Source of the DNA: Hygrophila difformis
Taxonomy: Eukaryota > Streptophyta > Magnoliopsida > Lamiales > Acanthaceae
Direction of reading: 5' to 3'
Assembly (NCBI GenBank): GCA_030278955.1
Contig: JAOANR010000008.1
Span: 39,254,148 to 39,318,147 of the forward strand
DNA: 64,000 nucleotides
The stretch's first letter is position 1; each line of letters starts with the position of its first letter. The translations under genes and the position numbers were made by a program. Of this stretch, positions 35,556-48,480 are shown piece after piece. The notes under the pieces were generated by a model. That model made no database searches, was not told where the DNA came from, and saw nothing but the letters and a program-made list of their open reading frames with translations.

Positions 35556-35883
35556 ACTTTATCATGCGTTCTCTCTTGATGGACTTTTACTGCGTTTCAC
35601 TACTAGTTTCCTATCATTTCCGTACCTAGTATTATCGCATATTGATTATCTTGGTGGTACCACATTTTATGTAGTGGTGACCTAGTAGTATTTGATGTAG
35701 TAGCCTTGTTATTAAATCGTTATCATCTAGTGGAATTTCGTATTTAGTTTTCTCTTTCCTTTCTTGCCCATTTCAGTGGTCTTTAGCACTTAGGACCTAT
35801 GAGACTGAGTTCTAACCATAGTCTAACTCGGCTATTAACTTTCATCTAACTGCGAATCTAACCTCTGCGTGCTTGATCATCAG

Positions 35884-38800
35884 AATGCCGCCCAGAGGGA
35901 GACCTAGAGCTGAGGTCCCAGTGAATGAGAACGTTAATGCCCCAGCTGATGCGAACCCGCCGAATCCGGGAGTTCAAGCTAACCCTGTTCCCAACGCACT
36001 TGATGAGAGGTTGAGGACAGTTGAGCAAGTCCTCGTTGCTCTAGGAAACGCTGAAGTCAACCGAGCTCAAGCAGCAGTACCACCCCCAGCAGCTCGGATA
36101 AATTATCTGGCGATGGTAAACCCTTACCAGCCGCCTCATTACGAGGGACAGGAGGATCCCGCGAAGTTGGAGGATTGGCTGAGGACTTTTGACAAACTGC
36201 TTACTGCCATCAGGTGTCCCGCGAATGAGAAGGTTGGTGTGGCTGTGTACTACCTGAGAGGAGAAGCTGACGAATGGTGGCAAAACCACCAAGAAGGACT
36301 TGCTGATGGTGAACATGCCTACTTCTGGGAAGAGTTTAAGGAGATGATGAGGGAAAGGTTCTATCCCCTCAGCATAAAGACTGCTAAATATGAGGAATTC
36401 ATAAATCTCCGACAAGGCACCCAGACAGTTCAAGAATACTATGCGAAGTTTAAGGAGCTCGTCCGATTCGCTCCAAGGCTGGTACCAACCGATGCTGATA
36501 AAGCCCAGAAATTCGAGATGGGGCTGAATCTCAGCATCAGAGAGATCTTGGTTGGCGGACAGCACACTACTCTGCAAGCTGTTTACGATCGTGCAGTGGC
36601 AATTGCACGAGTACAACAGCTGAAGCGCAAGGATCATGGAGAGGCGAGCAAAGGCCTAAACAATTTCGATAAGAGGAATCGGAACAATAACTCTGGGAAT
36701 CACTTCAGAAGGGGAAATGACCAAGGAAGGAATGATGGTCATAGGAAGCCAGATAACAGAGAGCTCAACCGAGGAGGCCAAGGAGATTGGAGGCCGGATA
36801 ACCAGGGCGCCTTCATACCCAGATGCCGGGAATGCAACATTCCGCACTTGGTGCGTGAATGCCCAAGACCGGGGCAGTGTTACCGGTGTGTCCGAGAAGG
36901 CCACATGAAAAAGGAATGCCGGATGAGGGAGGATCGCATTGACAAAAGGTTGGACATGATAAACCGTCCTCAGGGCAACAGGCCAGCCGGGCCAAACCAG
37001 CAGGACAACCAAGGGCAGAGATTCCCGCAGGCACAGAGGCCACCTCAGAATCCAAACCAGCATGGGAATCAAGGAAGGCCAGTAGGACGCTTGAACGTGA
37101 TAAACCAAGCCGACTTAGCTGCTCAAGGCGATGTGATCGAAGGTACGTTTACTGCTTTAAGCGTACCTGTCAAGGTCTTATTTGACTCAGGAGCGAGTTG
37201 CTCTTTGATTTCCACGAGAATTATATCTGCGTTAGATCTACCAGCTCCGAATAACATTAACTTAGGAATCCAATTACCATCGTGTAAGGTAGTATCGTGT
37301 TCCAAACGATATGACGGGATCCCGATAGTAATCAAGAACACTGAATTCTTTGCGAATCTCATAGAATTTGACCTTAAGGATTTCGACATCATTTTGGGAA
37401 TGGACTGGTTGACGAGGTACAAGGCTATCATCGAATGCCAGAAGCAGAAGATCTCGTTGGCGAAGAGTCGCGGAAAGAAGGTCATTTACTATATGCAGCC
37501 TCAGAAGAAGGGTGCCAAGATAGTAAATGCACTAAAGTTCTGCAATCTCATGCAGAAGGGATACCAACTGTACGCGTGCTACGTGCATAATCTGGAAGGC
37601 GAGGAGAACAAGATTGATAGTATCCCCGTCGTGAACGAATACCCAGATGTCTTTCCGGAGGATATCCCAGGAATGCCTCCTGAGCGAGAAGTGGAGTTCA
37701 CGATCGATCTCGTGCCCGGAATCGAACCGGTGTCGAAGGCACCATATCGCATGGCGCCTGCGGAGATGAAGGAGCTGAAAGAACAACTAGAGGAGTTGTT
37801 ATCTAAGGGATATATTCGGCCGAGCACATCACCATGGGGAGCTCCAGTCCTGTTCGTGAAAAAGAAGGACGGCGGACTCCGATTGTGCATCGACTACCGA
37901 GGTCTTAATCAAGTGACGATTAAGAACAAGTACCCGCTACCTAGGATCGAAGATCTCTTCGATCAACTGAAAGGAGCGTCGGTATTTTCAAAGGTTGATC
38001 TAAGGTCGGGATACCACCAATTGCGTATCGCCGAGAACGATATACCCAAGACAGCATTCCGAACAAGATATGGACACTACGAATTCACCGTAATGTCCTT
38101 CGGTCTGACTAATGCTCCCGCAGTATTCATGAACCTCATGAATAGCGTTTTCCGAGAGTTACTAGACACATGTGTAGTCGTATTCATCGACGACATCCTA
38201 GTTTACTCGAGGAATGAGGAAGAGCATAGTAGTCATTTGCACCAAGTACTCGGACTTTTGAGGAAGAATCAACTATACGCGAAGCTGTCTAAGTGCGAGT
38301 TTTGGAAGGATGAAGTCGCTTTTCTAGGTCATATAGTATCGACTAAAGGAGTATCAGTCGACCCGGCGAAGATATCAGCAGTGTCTGATTGGCCGGCACC
38401 AACAAACCAGACCGAGGTAAGAAGTTTCCTAGGTCTAGCCGGATACTACCGAAGATTCGTGAAGGACTTTTCTAAAATTGCGAGACCGATGACCCAACTG
38501 CTGAAGAAAGGATTGAAGTTTGATTGGACAGCTGAGTGTGAGCAGTCATTCCGTGAGCTTAAGGGGAGACTCACATCAGCACCGGTTTTAGCGTTGCCAT
38601 CAGAGACTGAGGATTATGAGGTGTATAGCGACGCCTCGAAGGAAGGTCTCGGTTGCGTGTTAATGCAAAACCATAGAGTGATTGCTTATGCATCAAGGCA
38701 ACTCAAGACGCACGAGGTAAACTACCCGACACATGATCTGGAACTAGCAGGAGTAGTGTTCGCTCTTAAGATCTGGCGACACTATCTATATGGACGAACT

Positions 38801-40549
38801 TGTCGGATGTTTACAGATCACAAAAGCCTCAAGTATATATTTACTTAGAAAGAGTTAAATATGAGGCAGAGGAGATGGCTCGAGCTGATCAAGGATTACG
38901 ATCTGGATATAGCCTACCATGAAGGCAAGGCGAACGTCGTAGCGGATGCGTTGAGTCGCAAGACGAGGCACACGGTGAACACACTCATTCTACCTTCGGG
39001 ACTGTATATGGACCTAGCTAAGTTAGATACTGAACTAGTCCATTATGGAACCGTGGTGGAGACAGTGAACGCCATAACAGTTGAATCTACCGTATTTGAC
39101 GAGATTCGAGAAGCTCAACCGGACGACGAGAATCTCCAGAGGATCAAAGGAAGAATAAGTGAAGGAAAGGCGGTAGGATTCGTGATCCATGAAGACGGAA
39201 GTATCCGTTTTAAAGGAAGATGGTGCGTTCCTCATAAGTGCGAGGAATTGAAGAGGAAACTCATGGAAGAAGGCCACAGTACACCTTATTCAGTCCACCC
39301 TGGTGGGGATAAGTTGTACAAGGACTTAAGGAAAATCTATTGGTGGCCGCGAATGAAGAAGGATGTTGCCGACTTTGTGGCTAAATGCATAACCTGCCAG
39401 AAAGTGACGGCAGTAAGACAAAAACCGCTAGGATTGGTAAAGCCATTGGAGATCCCAAGCTGGAAGTGGGACAGCATCTCCATGGATTTTGTTTCGGGGT
39501 TGCCAAGATCTCCCCGAGGAATGAATAAGATTTGGGTGATAATTGACCGGTTAACAAAGACCACCATTTTCATACCAATGAAGGAAAATTGGTCGATGGA
39601 TCAACTAGCTAAGGCATACATCGAGAATGCGGTCCGAAGGCACGGAGTACCGCATGATATTATCTCAGACCGGGATAGTAGATTCGTCTCCAACTTCTGG
39701 ACTAAATTACAAGAAGCCTTAGGAACCCAAATCAAGATGAGCACAGCTTTTCATCCAATGACGGACGGTCAGACTGAGCGCACGATTCAGACGCTTGAGG
39801 ACATGCTGAGAGCGTGTGTACTCGAATTCAAGGGAAGTTGGGAAGACCACTTGCCGTTGATTGAATTCTCGTACAACAACAGTTATCACGCTAGCATAGG
39901 CATGGCACCATTCGAAGCGCTTTACGGACGGAAGTGTCGTAGTCCGTTGTGCTGGACGAAGGATGATGATTCGGTAGTTGTTGGACCGCAGCTCATTGAG
40001 GATATGAATAGCAAGATCAAGGTGGTTCAACAGAAAATGAAAGCCGCGCAAGATAGGCAGAAGAGCTACGCCGACACTAGGCGGCAAGAGTTAGAATTTG
40101 AGGTGGGAGACAAGGTCATGCTGAAAGTATCGCCCATGAAGGGGGTGATGCGATTCGGTAAACGAGGGAAGCTAAGTCCTCGCTACATTGGTCCGTACGA
40201 GATTTTGGATCGTGTAGGTACCTTGGCTTATCGTTTGGCACTTCCACCAGAGTTGTCGCGAGTGCACAACGTATTCCATGTTTCTCAACTGAAGAAATAT
40301 GTGCACGACCCAACTCACGTGTTGCAACCCGACGTAATTGAGCTAGATGACGACCTGACATACGAGGAGTATCCGATCGAGGTACTTGATGTCAAGGAAA
40401 GGGTCACAAGAAACAAGACTGTGAGGATGGTGAAGATCCTATGGTCGAATCATGGCACCGAGGAAGCGACGGTGGAATTGGAAGCGGATATGAAGCAAAG
40501 ATATCCCAACCTTTTCCGAAGCGACTCAGGAGCAGTTATGGGGACATAA
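35884..40549 (+). pseudogene. gag-pol: Gag-pol of Tekay element D, one in-frame stop
   Basis: Begins at ATG 35884 (MPPRGRPR). Gag has a Retrotrans_gag domain ([24 protein letters not shown]) and two zinc knuckles ([27 protein letters not shown]). Protease carries [14 protein letters not shown] carries [12 protein letters not shown], and RNase H carries [13 protein letters not shown] single TAG at 38846-38848 follows KSLKYIFT; the same frame then resumes at 38849. Integrase has the H...H...CITC zinc region and the D, D, E residues in SMDFVSG, ISDRDSRF and GQTERTIQ. The C-terminal tail (YEEYPIEVLDVKER ... VKILWSNHGTEEATVE) is a chromodomain-like module of Del/Tekay type. Otherwise the frame is open. 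Confidence 0.95.
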
Positions 40550-40713
40550 CTGCAGTCCTAAAGGGGAGAGGATGTGACACCCCGCGCAAAGTCGTCGCGA
40601 GCTGAGGTAAGAATTTTAAATTGCGAGCCTCAATAATTTCTTTGTGCCAATTATTAATTTTCCGAAGTGCGACCCAACTTCGAGGACGAAGTTGATTTCT
40701 AAGGAGGGTAGAC
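40550..40713 (+). promoter_or_regulatory. 3' untranslated region and polypurine tract of element D
   Basis: Short non-coding spacer after the pol stop, ending AAGGAGGGTAGAC at 40701-40713 directly before the 3' LTR. Confidence 0.75.
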
Positions 40714-43307
40714 TGTAATACCCGAGAAATCAACATCGAATATTAAATCCGAAAAATTAATTAATTGAATTAATTAATTGGATTTAACTATCGCAACCGA
40801 AATAATTCCGGGAGAGCGGAATTAAATATTTTCGCACGGTAGCAACTCGAAGAGAGTTATCGGAGTATCCAACAATCACGGATAATCCAAATATGATTTT
40901 TAAAAGATCAAAAATCATATTATAAAAAAAAAAAGAGAAAAATTCGCTGCCTGGCGCGCCACTCAGCGCGCCACCCTCCAGTAGGCAGCGGTTCGAACGC
41001 TGCCTACGCGTTTTGGCTTGGTTTTTGCATTAAGTTCGATCTTGATGCTTTGAATCTACTCCTAACCCTTTTCCAGATGTTGGTAAATGTATTGAGACAC
41101 CATTGGACGAATCTAGGAGTTTCTAGAACCCCTACATGGCTGTGAGTTTGGAGGATGCATGCATTAGAATGATTCTTTGAACCATGGAGTGTTAGGTGGT
41201 TTGGATTAAGTTTTGAGGGGGGGTTAATGTATTTTTGACTGTCATAATTCGTCCATCCTTTCCTAGGGACTTTATGGCAGCCATTGGAATCATGAAATAC
41301 CCCTTTCCAACCCCAAAAACCTGCCACAAACTTCACTCTTTCCACCCATCCGAAAATCAGATTTCCCTTGGAGAGTTGAGAGTTCTTTGAGAGTATTCTT
41401 CCTTGTTCCAGAGAGTTTGGGCGAGTTCAAGCATTCCAATCTCTTCTCCTAGGTCTAGGTAAGGTTTCTAATCCAATCCCTTGTTCTTTACTTCGGATTC
41501 TAGGCCCTAACATCAAGTTTTTATCCAAACACCTCAAATTAGGATTCATTCGGTAGATCTTGGAAGTGGGAGGCTGTTCCGGACGAGTTTGAGGGTTCAA
41601 CCAAAGAGGATTTCGACACTATACTCTTAAGAAGTAAGTTAGTGTTGTGCATCTCAAATTTTAGCGCTTTTGGTTGAGTATTCTTTGAGTTGTAGTTCGA
41701 TTTTCAACTTGTGCCAAAACTGTCTTTTAGGGTTTCTTCCGAGTAGATTTTATTGTTGTGCTTTTCTCGCCTAGATCCGTTCATTTTTGGAAGAACTTGC
41801 CTAAATGAAAAATGTTCCTAACACTTTAAAGATGGTTCCTGTAAATTTTCATAATTTTTGGAATTGATTTGGTCGTCGAAAATAGATCTGGTATTTTCTG
41901 CTACACATGTTGACAGATTTAAATTTCTAGCATGTCCAGTTTCGTAGTTCATATTTCTCCTAGTTATGGTCGTTTTTGATGGTCGACTTCTTCATGAAAA
42001 TTGTTCATCTATGTGTCTAGTTTACTCCTGTGAAATTTCAGAATTTTTGGATCAACCTTCGAATTGTTATGGATTTTTAAGTAAGCTGTGGTCGGATGAA
42101 CAGTGGTCTTTGCACCCTTTTGAGAACAAGTTTCTGAAATGATTTTTTTTGAGCAACTTAGAGTCCGAATTTGCTAAGGCCTATTTCTGAGGAAAATGTT
42201 TATTTTGATGTCGCCTAGCACCTGTAAAATTTTCAGAATTTTTCACAAAGTTTTACTACATTTCCTAATTCGATTTTGAAAACTGCCACAGTGTAGTCTT
42301 ACCGGTAAATCTTGTTTTCGTACGCTTTGATGGTTGTTGAGTCGATTGTTACTCTTTGATGAATCCTATGAATTCTGGGAATGTAGACATATATTGTAAT
42401 GATTAAAATGTGATTTTTGAAACTTTGTGAGTTTTGATCGAGTTAGATGTTCAATTTGGAGGGTAAGTGCACTTGGCGTGGGCTCGTTGGGCCGCCCCCT
42501 CTTTTTGGTGGCCAAAACGGCGCCAAGGAAATATTGTTATGTTGCGTGATTGTATGAGTCTATACTCCTAGGTGTATCCGTAGGGGTTACCTAGGGCTCC
42601 GGAGTGTGTCTGTATAGGGTCCGCTGCTCTCACATTGTGGATACCGTCGGCTTGTGGACATAAGCGTCCAAGCGGGTAATTGATCCCAAAACGGCTAAGG
42701 CTCTGGATCGTTGATACCGGCAGCTTGTGGACATAAGCGCCCAAGCGGGTAATGTTTTGGATGTCCTCGATCAAAATGAACATTGGTGTGGTAAAGTGTA
42801 AAAAGAAATCCCCGTAAATTATTTTTACTCGTTCGTTAGATTAAATTTCCAATTTTCTATTACTCTTCTAAATCTTTAAATTTTGTTATGCTATACATTA
42901 ACTTACTCAGTACCGTTTGTACTGATAAATTGTTATTTCCTATTTTTCGCAGAGTAAGTGATGGCGCATTGGGATGGGATTCTCCAAAAAAATAAAGACT
43001 TGTCGCATTTTACTGTTGATTTAAATTTCTGCACTGGACTTTGATACTGGACTTTGGACTTTGGTTTTTGGCCGTCTGTTTGGCCCTCATTTTTATTTGT
43101 TTTTAGCTTCCGCACTGATTATTACTGTGATGCATGAGATACTCTGATTTTAGTTCGGACATGATTGAATGGATTTTAAATTGTTTTGAAAATTTGATAC
43201 AACTTAGCCTTAGCATTTTTCTAGATGAGCTCGACTTGGGTCGGGTCTTGTTTAGAAAAGTGTGGTGGTAATGCCCTGGCCTGGGAAATCAAATCCGGGG
43301 TCTTACA
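40714..43307 (+). repeat. 3' LTR of element D
   Basis: 2594 bp. Relative to the 5' LTR it has lost about 22 bp of the GC-rich hairpin and part of the A run (about 40925-40960). The end reads TCTTACA instead of TGTTACA. Confidence 0.95.
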
Positions 43308-43312
43308 TCCAT

Positions 43313-44488
43313 AACTCGGATCGAAAAAGTTAAAACATGAAACTTGTTCATCTCTGTATTTTCGAGTCACTGGTATAAGTTTAGAATTTTCAGACGTAAA
43401 TCTGATTTTTAATGAATTTTAGAGTAAACAGTGGTTTACCGGAGTCAAATCTTGATATCTTGTTGAAACAGTGAAATTAGCCTTTAAGGTTAAAACGAGT
43501 CGAAATCTCTTTTTAAATAAATTAAGTGAAATCAGAATTTTGGAAATAAATCCCCTTACAAACTTGATCAATTAAAATTAGGGGTGAGTGCTTTGCAGGG
43601 TGCCCCATAACTATTCACTTCGTGCCTTTATGGACGATGGTGACCCGCGCGAAAATTGAGATACATTGCCAAAACGGCACGAGAAAAGGGCCTACACTCT
43701 CGAGAATATCCACATGGGTTTCCCGAGACTCCGGAGTGGTACTGGGTATGGCGGATACGGCTGCGGCCGCCGGGCTACCGGCTTAATTTGACGAGATTAT
43801 AATGCAATCGTGAAATACTTGAAATTATTAAATCTTGGGTGTACGGGGGAACTAAATTAAATTATTTATTTTTATTGTCCATTTAAATTATTTAAATGCT
43901 TTATTTAAATCAATTATGGTCTTTATTTTAAATCGTGTGAGATGTGTTGTTAATGGAGCCATGAATTAAATTGTGCAAATTGGTTAGTTAGTCGAATTAA
44001 ATTAAATTATATGTGATTTATTATTATCATGTTTTCATTAAATGTTAAATTAATGGCTTTTAAACCCTACGATCTTGTCTGTGTTAACTTACTCAGCAAG
44101 TTGTGCTGACCAAACCATTATTTCCTTTTTCTTACAGAATATGTGGAATGAACATGAGCACGTATATGCATGGGAATTTGGGACAGACTATTTTTAAAAT
44201 TCTTGCATTAGACTATAGTATAAACGGGCATGTTTAACCCGTGTTTTGACCATGTTGGTCCTACTTATATTTTCCACTGCAAAACTTATACTCTGATATT
44301 GTTTTCCGCTGCATTATGATATTATTTTCGAACTTATATTGTATGGGCAGTTTTTAAATGTTTTAAATAATTTAAATTCTGCAATGCCTAGCCTTGCATC
44401 TCTTTAGTAAGCTCGGAGAAACCGTGTCTTGCTACGGAGGTGTGGAAGTAACATCCCGACCTGGGTGACCAAAAATCAGGGTGTTACA
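43313..44488 (+). repeat. Second half of the element E 5' LTR
   Basis: Continues the LTR started at 31130 after the TCCAT duplication. It ends AATCAGGGTGTTACA. AT-rich, with no gene. Confidence 0.8.
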
Positions 44489-44560
44489 AGTTAGTATCAG
44501 AGCCAAGTTATTATTAAACTATTATTTTTAAACCATTATTATTTTTAAACTACTACTGAA

Positions 44561-44772
44561 GTGCCACCTAATGTCACGGAACCTGTACAAAAACAACCCC
44601 AAGGTGCGCAGGACGCCCCCGCACCGAAAAATGTGGGCGATCGTCTTCGGACGTTAGAGGAAATCTTGATTGCGCGAGGGAACGCAAAAGTCAATCAGGG
44701 TCATGCTGCGGCGGTACCTCCGCCCCAAGCTCGCCCCAACTATCTGGCGATGGTGAATCCTTACCAGCCGCC
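44561..44772 (+). pseudogene. gag: Gag N-terminus of element E, cut by Athila
   Basis: Residues after the start (RLRTLEEILIARGNAKVNQ, then [12 protein letters not shown]) align with the start of element D gag ([31 protein letters not shown]). The expected initiation codon reads GTG here. The coding frame stops at the Athila LTR (44773); the few codons beyond belong to the LTR. Confidence 0.85.
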
Positions 44773-45336
44773 TGAAACTTTTGACAATTTCGTCCACACG
44801 AGCGTTTTCCAAAATATACCAGGTTAGATTTATTAAATGAAAAGAGTTATGATTCACGGGAAAGGGTTTAGGGATATATCAAGATTATTAGTCTTTTTAT
44901 TACTCAAGTGTGGTGCTTTGATTTCAAATGGCGCTGTGGTCCTCTCTGTCATGAAATGTTGACAAATCTCATGGCACAGCCGGGATAGATTGACCTTCAG
45001 CCTGTCACACTGAGGATCCCCGGCAACGGCGCCATGAAACTTTTGACAATTTCGTCCACACGAGCGTTTTCCAAAATATACCAGGTTAGATTTATTAAAT
45101 GAAAAGTGTTATGATTCACGGGAAAGGGTTTAGGGATATATCAAGATTATTAGTCTTTTTATTACTCAAGTGTGGTGCTTTGATTTCAAATGGCGCTGTG
45201 GTCCTCTCTGTCATGAAATGTTGACAAATCTCATGGCACAGCCGGGATAGATTGACCTTCAGCCTGTCACACTGAGGATCCCCGGCAAATATGCCATGAT
45301 ACTTCTCATCAATTCTTGCCTTAAGATTTCCTGCCA
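44773..45336. repeat. 262-bp tandem duplication of the LTR head, with an internal primer-site copy
   Basis: Unit 1 (44773-45034) and unit 2 (45035-45296) are nearly identical. Each starts TGAAACTTTTGACAATTTCG. Unit 1 ends in CCCCGGCAACGGCGCCA, a complete primer-site sequence; unit 2 ends CCCCGGCAAATATGCCA, a decayed version. A 40-bp spacer follows, then a diverged third start TGAAACTTTTGACTGATTCC at 45337. The right LTR has the same structure (60348, 60610, about 60912). Confidence 0.92.
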
Positions 45337-47929
45337 TGAAACTTTTGACTGATTCCCACTACATGAGTATTTTCCGAAAAATCATGATCCTGGTTTAGGT
45401 TTTATTTAATGAAACCAATTTATGATGGTGGAGTTGTGATTAGGGATATATTTATAAGTAGTCATGTTTTTATTGCTCGTGTTTAAGAAACTGTGGCCCG
45501 AAAGCGCACGGTGTCAAAAATTGCAGTAATTTATAGTAAGACCGGATTGTTCACTGGAGGATGTGCGATAGAAGCAGGGCCCACGTCGTTTTACTAGATT
45601 TTCCATTCGTATTGCTCAATAGGTTTGAAAATTGATTAATAACTACTGACATGAATTTAAACTAGGTTACAAAAGCATTTAAATCTTACTCTACAAAGCG
45701 GATAAATCTATTCTAGAAAGCGGGTGAAAATTATTCTAAGAATGCAATAAACATTAAAGCAGGAAAAATTACATTGTGCCAACCGTGAAGCTGAATCACA
45801 ATGTAGACAGAAGGGACAGGAAGAAAAGAATGAAAATTGGACAAGATTGAGATAAAGCAATATTAAACTTCCATTTTTATACACAGATCTTTGTTTGGGA
45901 TAATTCTATCAGATAGTTAATTCTCATGCTCTCAATAATGCTTTCCCTTAAACAGACAGGTACTTACAATATGAGTTTACATGTTCTTAAGACCGCAAAT
46001 TCTAAGATACCACTGATTCGTAACTGCCCTGGCCTGGGTGTGTTACTTCATCTGTGGTGGAAAAGCAACACCCGACATATCATTTATTGAAATGCCAAGT
46101 ACTACTATCATTCTCCCATGTCACACCCAAAGATTCTAATCAAGTTCTGAACTATCCCTTAACTGTCAATCCTAGTAGCAGTTACACAACTCTCAATACA
46201 ACCAAGTGACCTCTAATGAAAGCGGTTAAAAGAAGGCAGTAAAGAAAGCATTTAAAACCTATCACTCGGAGGTTTTGAAAATCTGACCCTGGTAGTAAAA
46301 GACAGCTCCCCATCAGGATGAAGGAGTACGAATCAAGAATTCCCGGCTCTTGGTGAACCACTAGTGTGTTCACTTCCTTCCGGGTGATTATGAGATACAA
46401 ACTAATGAAACGAACTAATGATTTAGTTCGTTCCGGATGCACTCACTCAGGACTCAAAAATAGGCTTTGGCAGAAGAGGATAGAAGTTGAAAGAAAACTC
46501 AACCCTATCTTAGAAAATAACCAAGGCCTAGATGATGTTCCTCTGAGATTATTTACTACACTGTATTTGAGTCCAAGTGGACCCCATCTCGGTGTAATAT
46601 TTAATCTTAGATTTCCAACAAACAGCAATTTTGGAAAATGACGGATTTGAAAATCATTCCCTATCAGGTACTAGACTCTCAGTTAAAACACAGACCCTCT
46701 CAGTCTAGGCGAGACCTAATCGCTGAATCTGTTTCTAATTTCCCAAAATACAACCCTTGACAGGATATGAATTAGTCATAACTGAAGAATTTATTCCTTA
46801 CTCAGATCCGGATTTTATGAGGAGATTTTTGTTGGAAATTTAATAAGCAATATCTCTTAAGATCTAGACTTCTATTGTCCAAGGGAAGGATCCCAAAATA
46901 ATTACAGACCACAATAGTACATAATATTATCATGCATAAAGATATAGGGAAGTGTAAAATTAATTGACCCAAAATATAAATGCGGGTCTAGACAGAAGGT
47001 GAAACACAGATATGAAGTGGTCGAGGGACCAAAGTAATGGCAGAATAATCAGGTGGACTGTAAACATCTACTGTCCAATCTCCCAATTACTCGGATGGAG
47101 CGAATTTAGACAGCTTAGACCCTATAATGGTGGTGTCAATACCAGTTGGGCCTCCACTGTCTGTGAATTCGGATAAAAACCTACATGCTTCCCTTCTATA
47201 ATGATCGTCAGTGGGCATTGACTGATGCCAACTGATTCCCATTACAGATTGGACTTCGGGTTTGGAAATTAAGAAAAGAAAAATATAACTGTATCTGGAT
47301 GGAAGTCAGCTGAGCAGCTATTATAACCCCGGATGGGCGAACCGCCAAGGCTTCCACTGACAGTCATCCAGACCATGCAAAATAACAACTAGTAATTAAT
47401 ACCCAGAATACGAGCTAGTTATCCATGAGGGAATACCCGCCAACATTAATCTGATGTATTCTTTACTAATTGTTACACACAACACGCAAAGACAAAATCA
47501 AAAAGAAATAAAAGAAGATTCCTTGTATGAGAGACATTGGTTTCTCATGCAAGGTGGTGGATTGGGTCCACGATTGATGGTCTTAAATAATCCTTCCTAC
47601 CATAATTAATTACAGTCCGGATTATCTGTTTAAGCCATCAAGATTTTGTTTATAGAAGAGTGTTTTAATGGCAATTGAACAAAGGTCCTTTAATCATGAT
47701 GATTGTTGATTTGTAATTATTGCTAATCTCACTCTTTAATCATTAATGACTCAAGGGTTCAATTAATTAAATGATGCAAATGGAGAATCAAAATTTGGGC
47801 AGCATAACACCCTATATTGCAATGCCAGAATGTTACACCTTAACCCGTGGGGTTATGATGTGAGTGTTGCAATATAATGTAGGAAGAGAATGAAGATTGT
47901 TTGAGATTAAATAGAGAGAGGGGAACCTT

Positions 47930-48480
47930 TGTCGCGATACCATAAATTTTGTCGCGGACCGAGGTCCGCGGCATGGGTATCCCGACAAGTTTTTAGAATT
48001 TTTGGCAGCATAACGCCTCTTTGTCGCTATGCAAGATTTTGTCGCGGAACGTGGTTCCGTGACAAGAGTGTTTCGCGACAACGAATTTTCTGAAAATTCT
48101 TAAAGCATTTGAACCTTTGTCGCTATGCATGGAAATTCTGTCGCGGAACGTGGTTCCGCTACAAAGTGGTTCCGCGACAAAGTGTTCAAAGGATAAAGAA
48201 CATGGCATAATTTTTCTGTCTCAGAACGAGATTTTGTCGCGGAACGTGGTTCCGCGACAAGTGGATTCCGCGACAAAAAGCCATGCAGACAAAATGCAAG
48301 AGTTTGGCTCCTTTGTCGCTATGCATGGAAAGGTTTTGTCGCGGAATGTGGCTCCGCGACAAGGTGTTCCGCGACAAAGGGTTTTAAATTATGGAGACAA
48401 GTGTCTTGAAACACCTTGGTCGCGGAACAACCATTTTGTCGCGGAACGTGGTTCCGCGCCAAAAGGCGGTTGGCGCCCAA
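47930..48480. repeat. GTCGCG hairpin array in the Athila LTR
   Basis: Many copies of GTCGCGGAAC-n3-GTTCCGCGAC, for example 48041-48063, and a variant with matching arm changes at 47951-47972 (GTCGCGGACC/GGTCCGCGGC). ORFs over the array are an effect of the repeats. Confidence 0.9.

Larger units (their letters stand above)
32209..43307 (+). mobile_element. Complete Tekay/Del chromovirus (element D)
   Basis: 11.1 kb with LTRs 32209-34833 (2625 bp) and 40714-43307 (2594 bp), both TGTAATACCC...TTACA, flanked by TCCAT (32204-32208 and 43308-43312). It has an iMet primer site, a leader ORF, gag-pol with a C-terminal chromodomain-like tail, and a polypurine tract. One TAG interrupts pol. The LTRs differ by about twenty substitutions by eye plus a ~22-bp deletion and A-run difference, so insertion was fairly recent. 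Confidence 0.95.
31130..44772 (+). mobile_element. Tekay-type element E: 5' LTR, primer site and start of gag (rest beyond window)
   Basis: The LTR starts TGTACACCG at 31130, exactly where LINE similarity stops. It resumes at 43313 after element D and ends GTGTTACA at 44488, giving about 2.25 kb. A primer site resembling tRNA-iMet (TAGTATCAGAGC, 44493-44504, one mismatch) follows. Gag begins at 44561 and is cut by the Athila element at 44773. The 3' portion and target duplication should lie right of 64000. Confidence 0.8.

Noticed and set aside
36041..37890. Long minus-strand ORFs opposite element D gag-pol
   Set aside because: Shadows of the well-supported plus-strand gag-pol frame.
45018..45034. 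Internal primer-site sequence taken as the border of a separate nested element
   Set aside because: No target duplication or gag follows, and the unit is a 262-bp tandem repeat present in both LTRs, so it is part of the LTR.
45116..45337. 73-codon minus-strand ORF, repeated at 60691-60912
   Set aside because: It covers the tandem LTR head and the decayed primer site and is duplicated only because the LTRs are copies. No protein-like features.
47930..48480. Possible CRISPR-like array
   Set aside because: Repeats are unevenly spaced palindromes without unique spacers, in a plant retrotransposon LTR.
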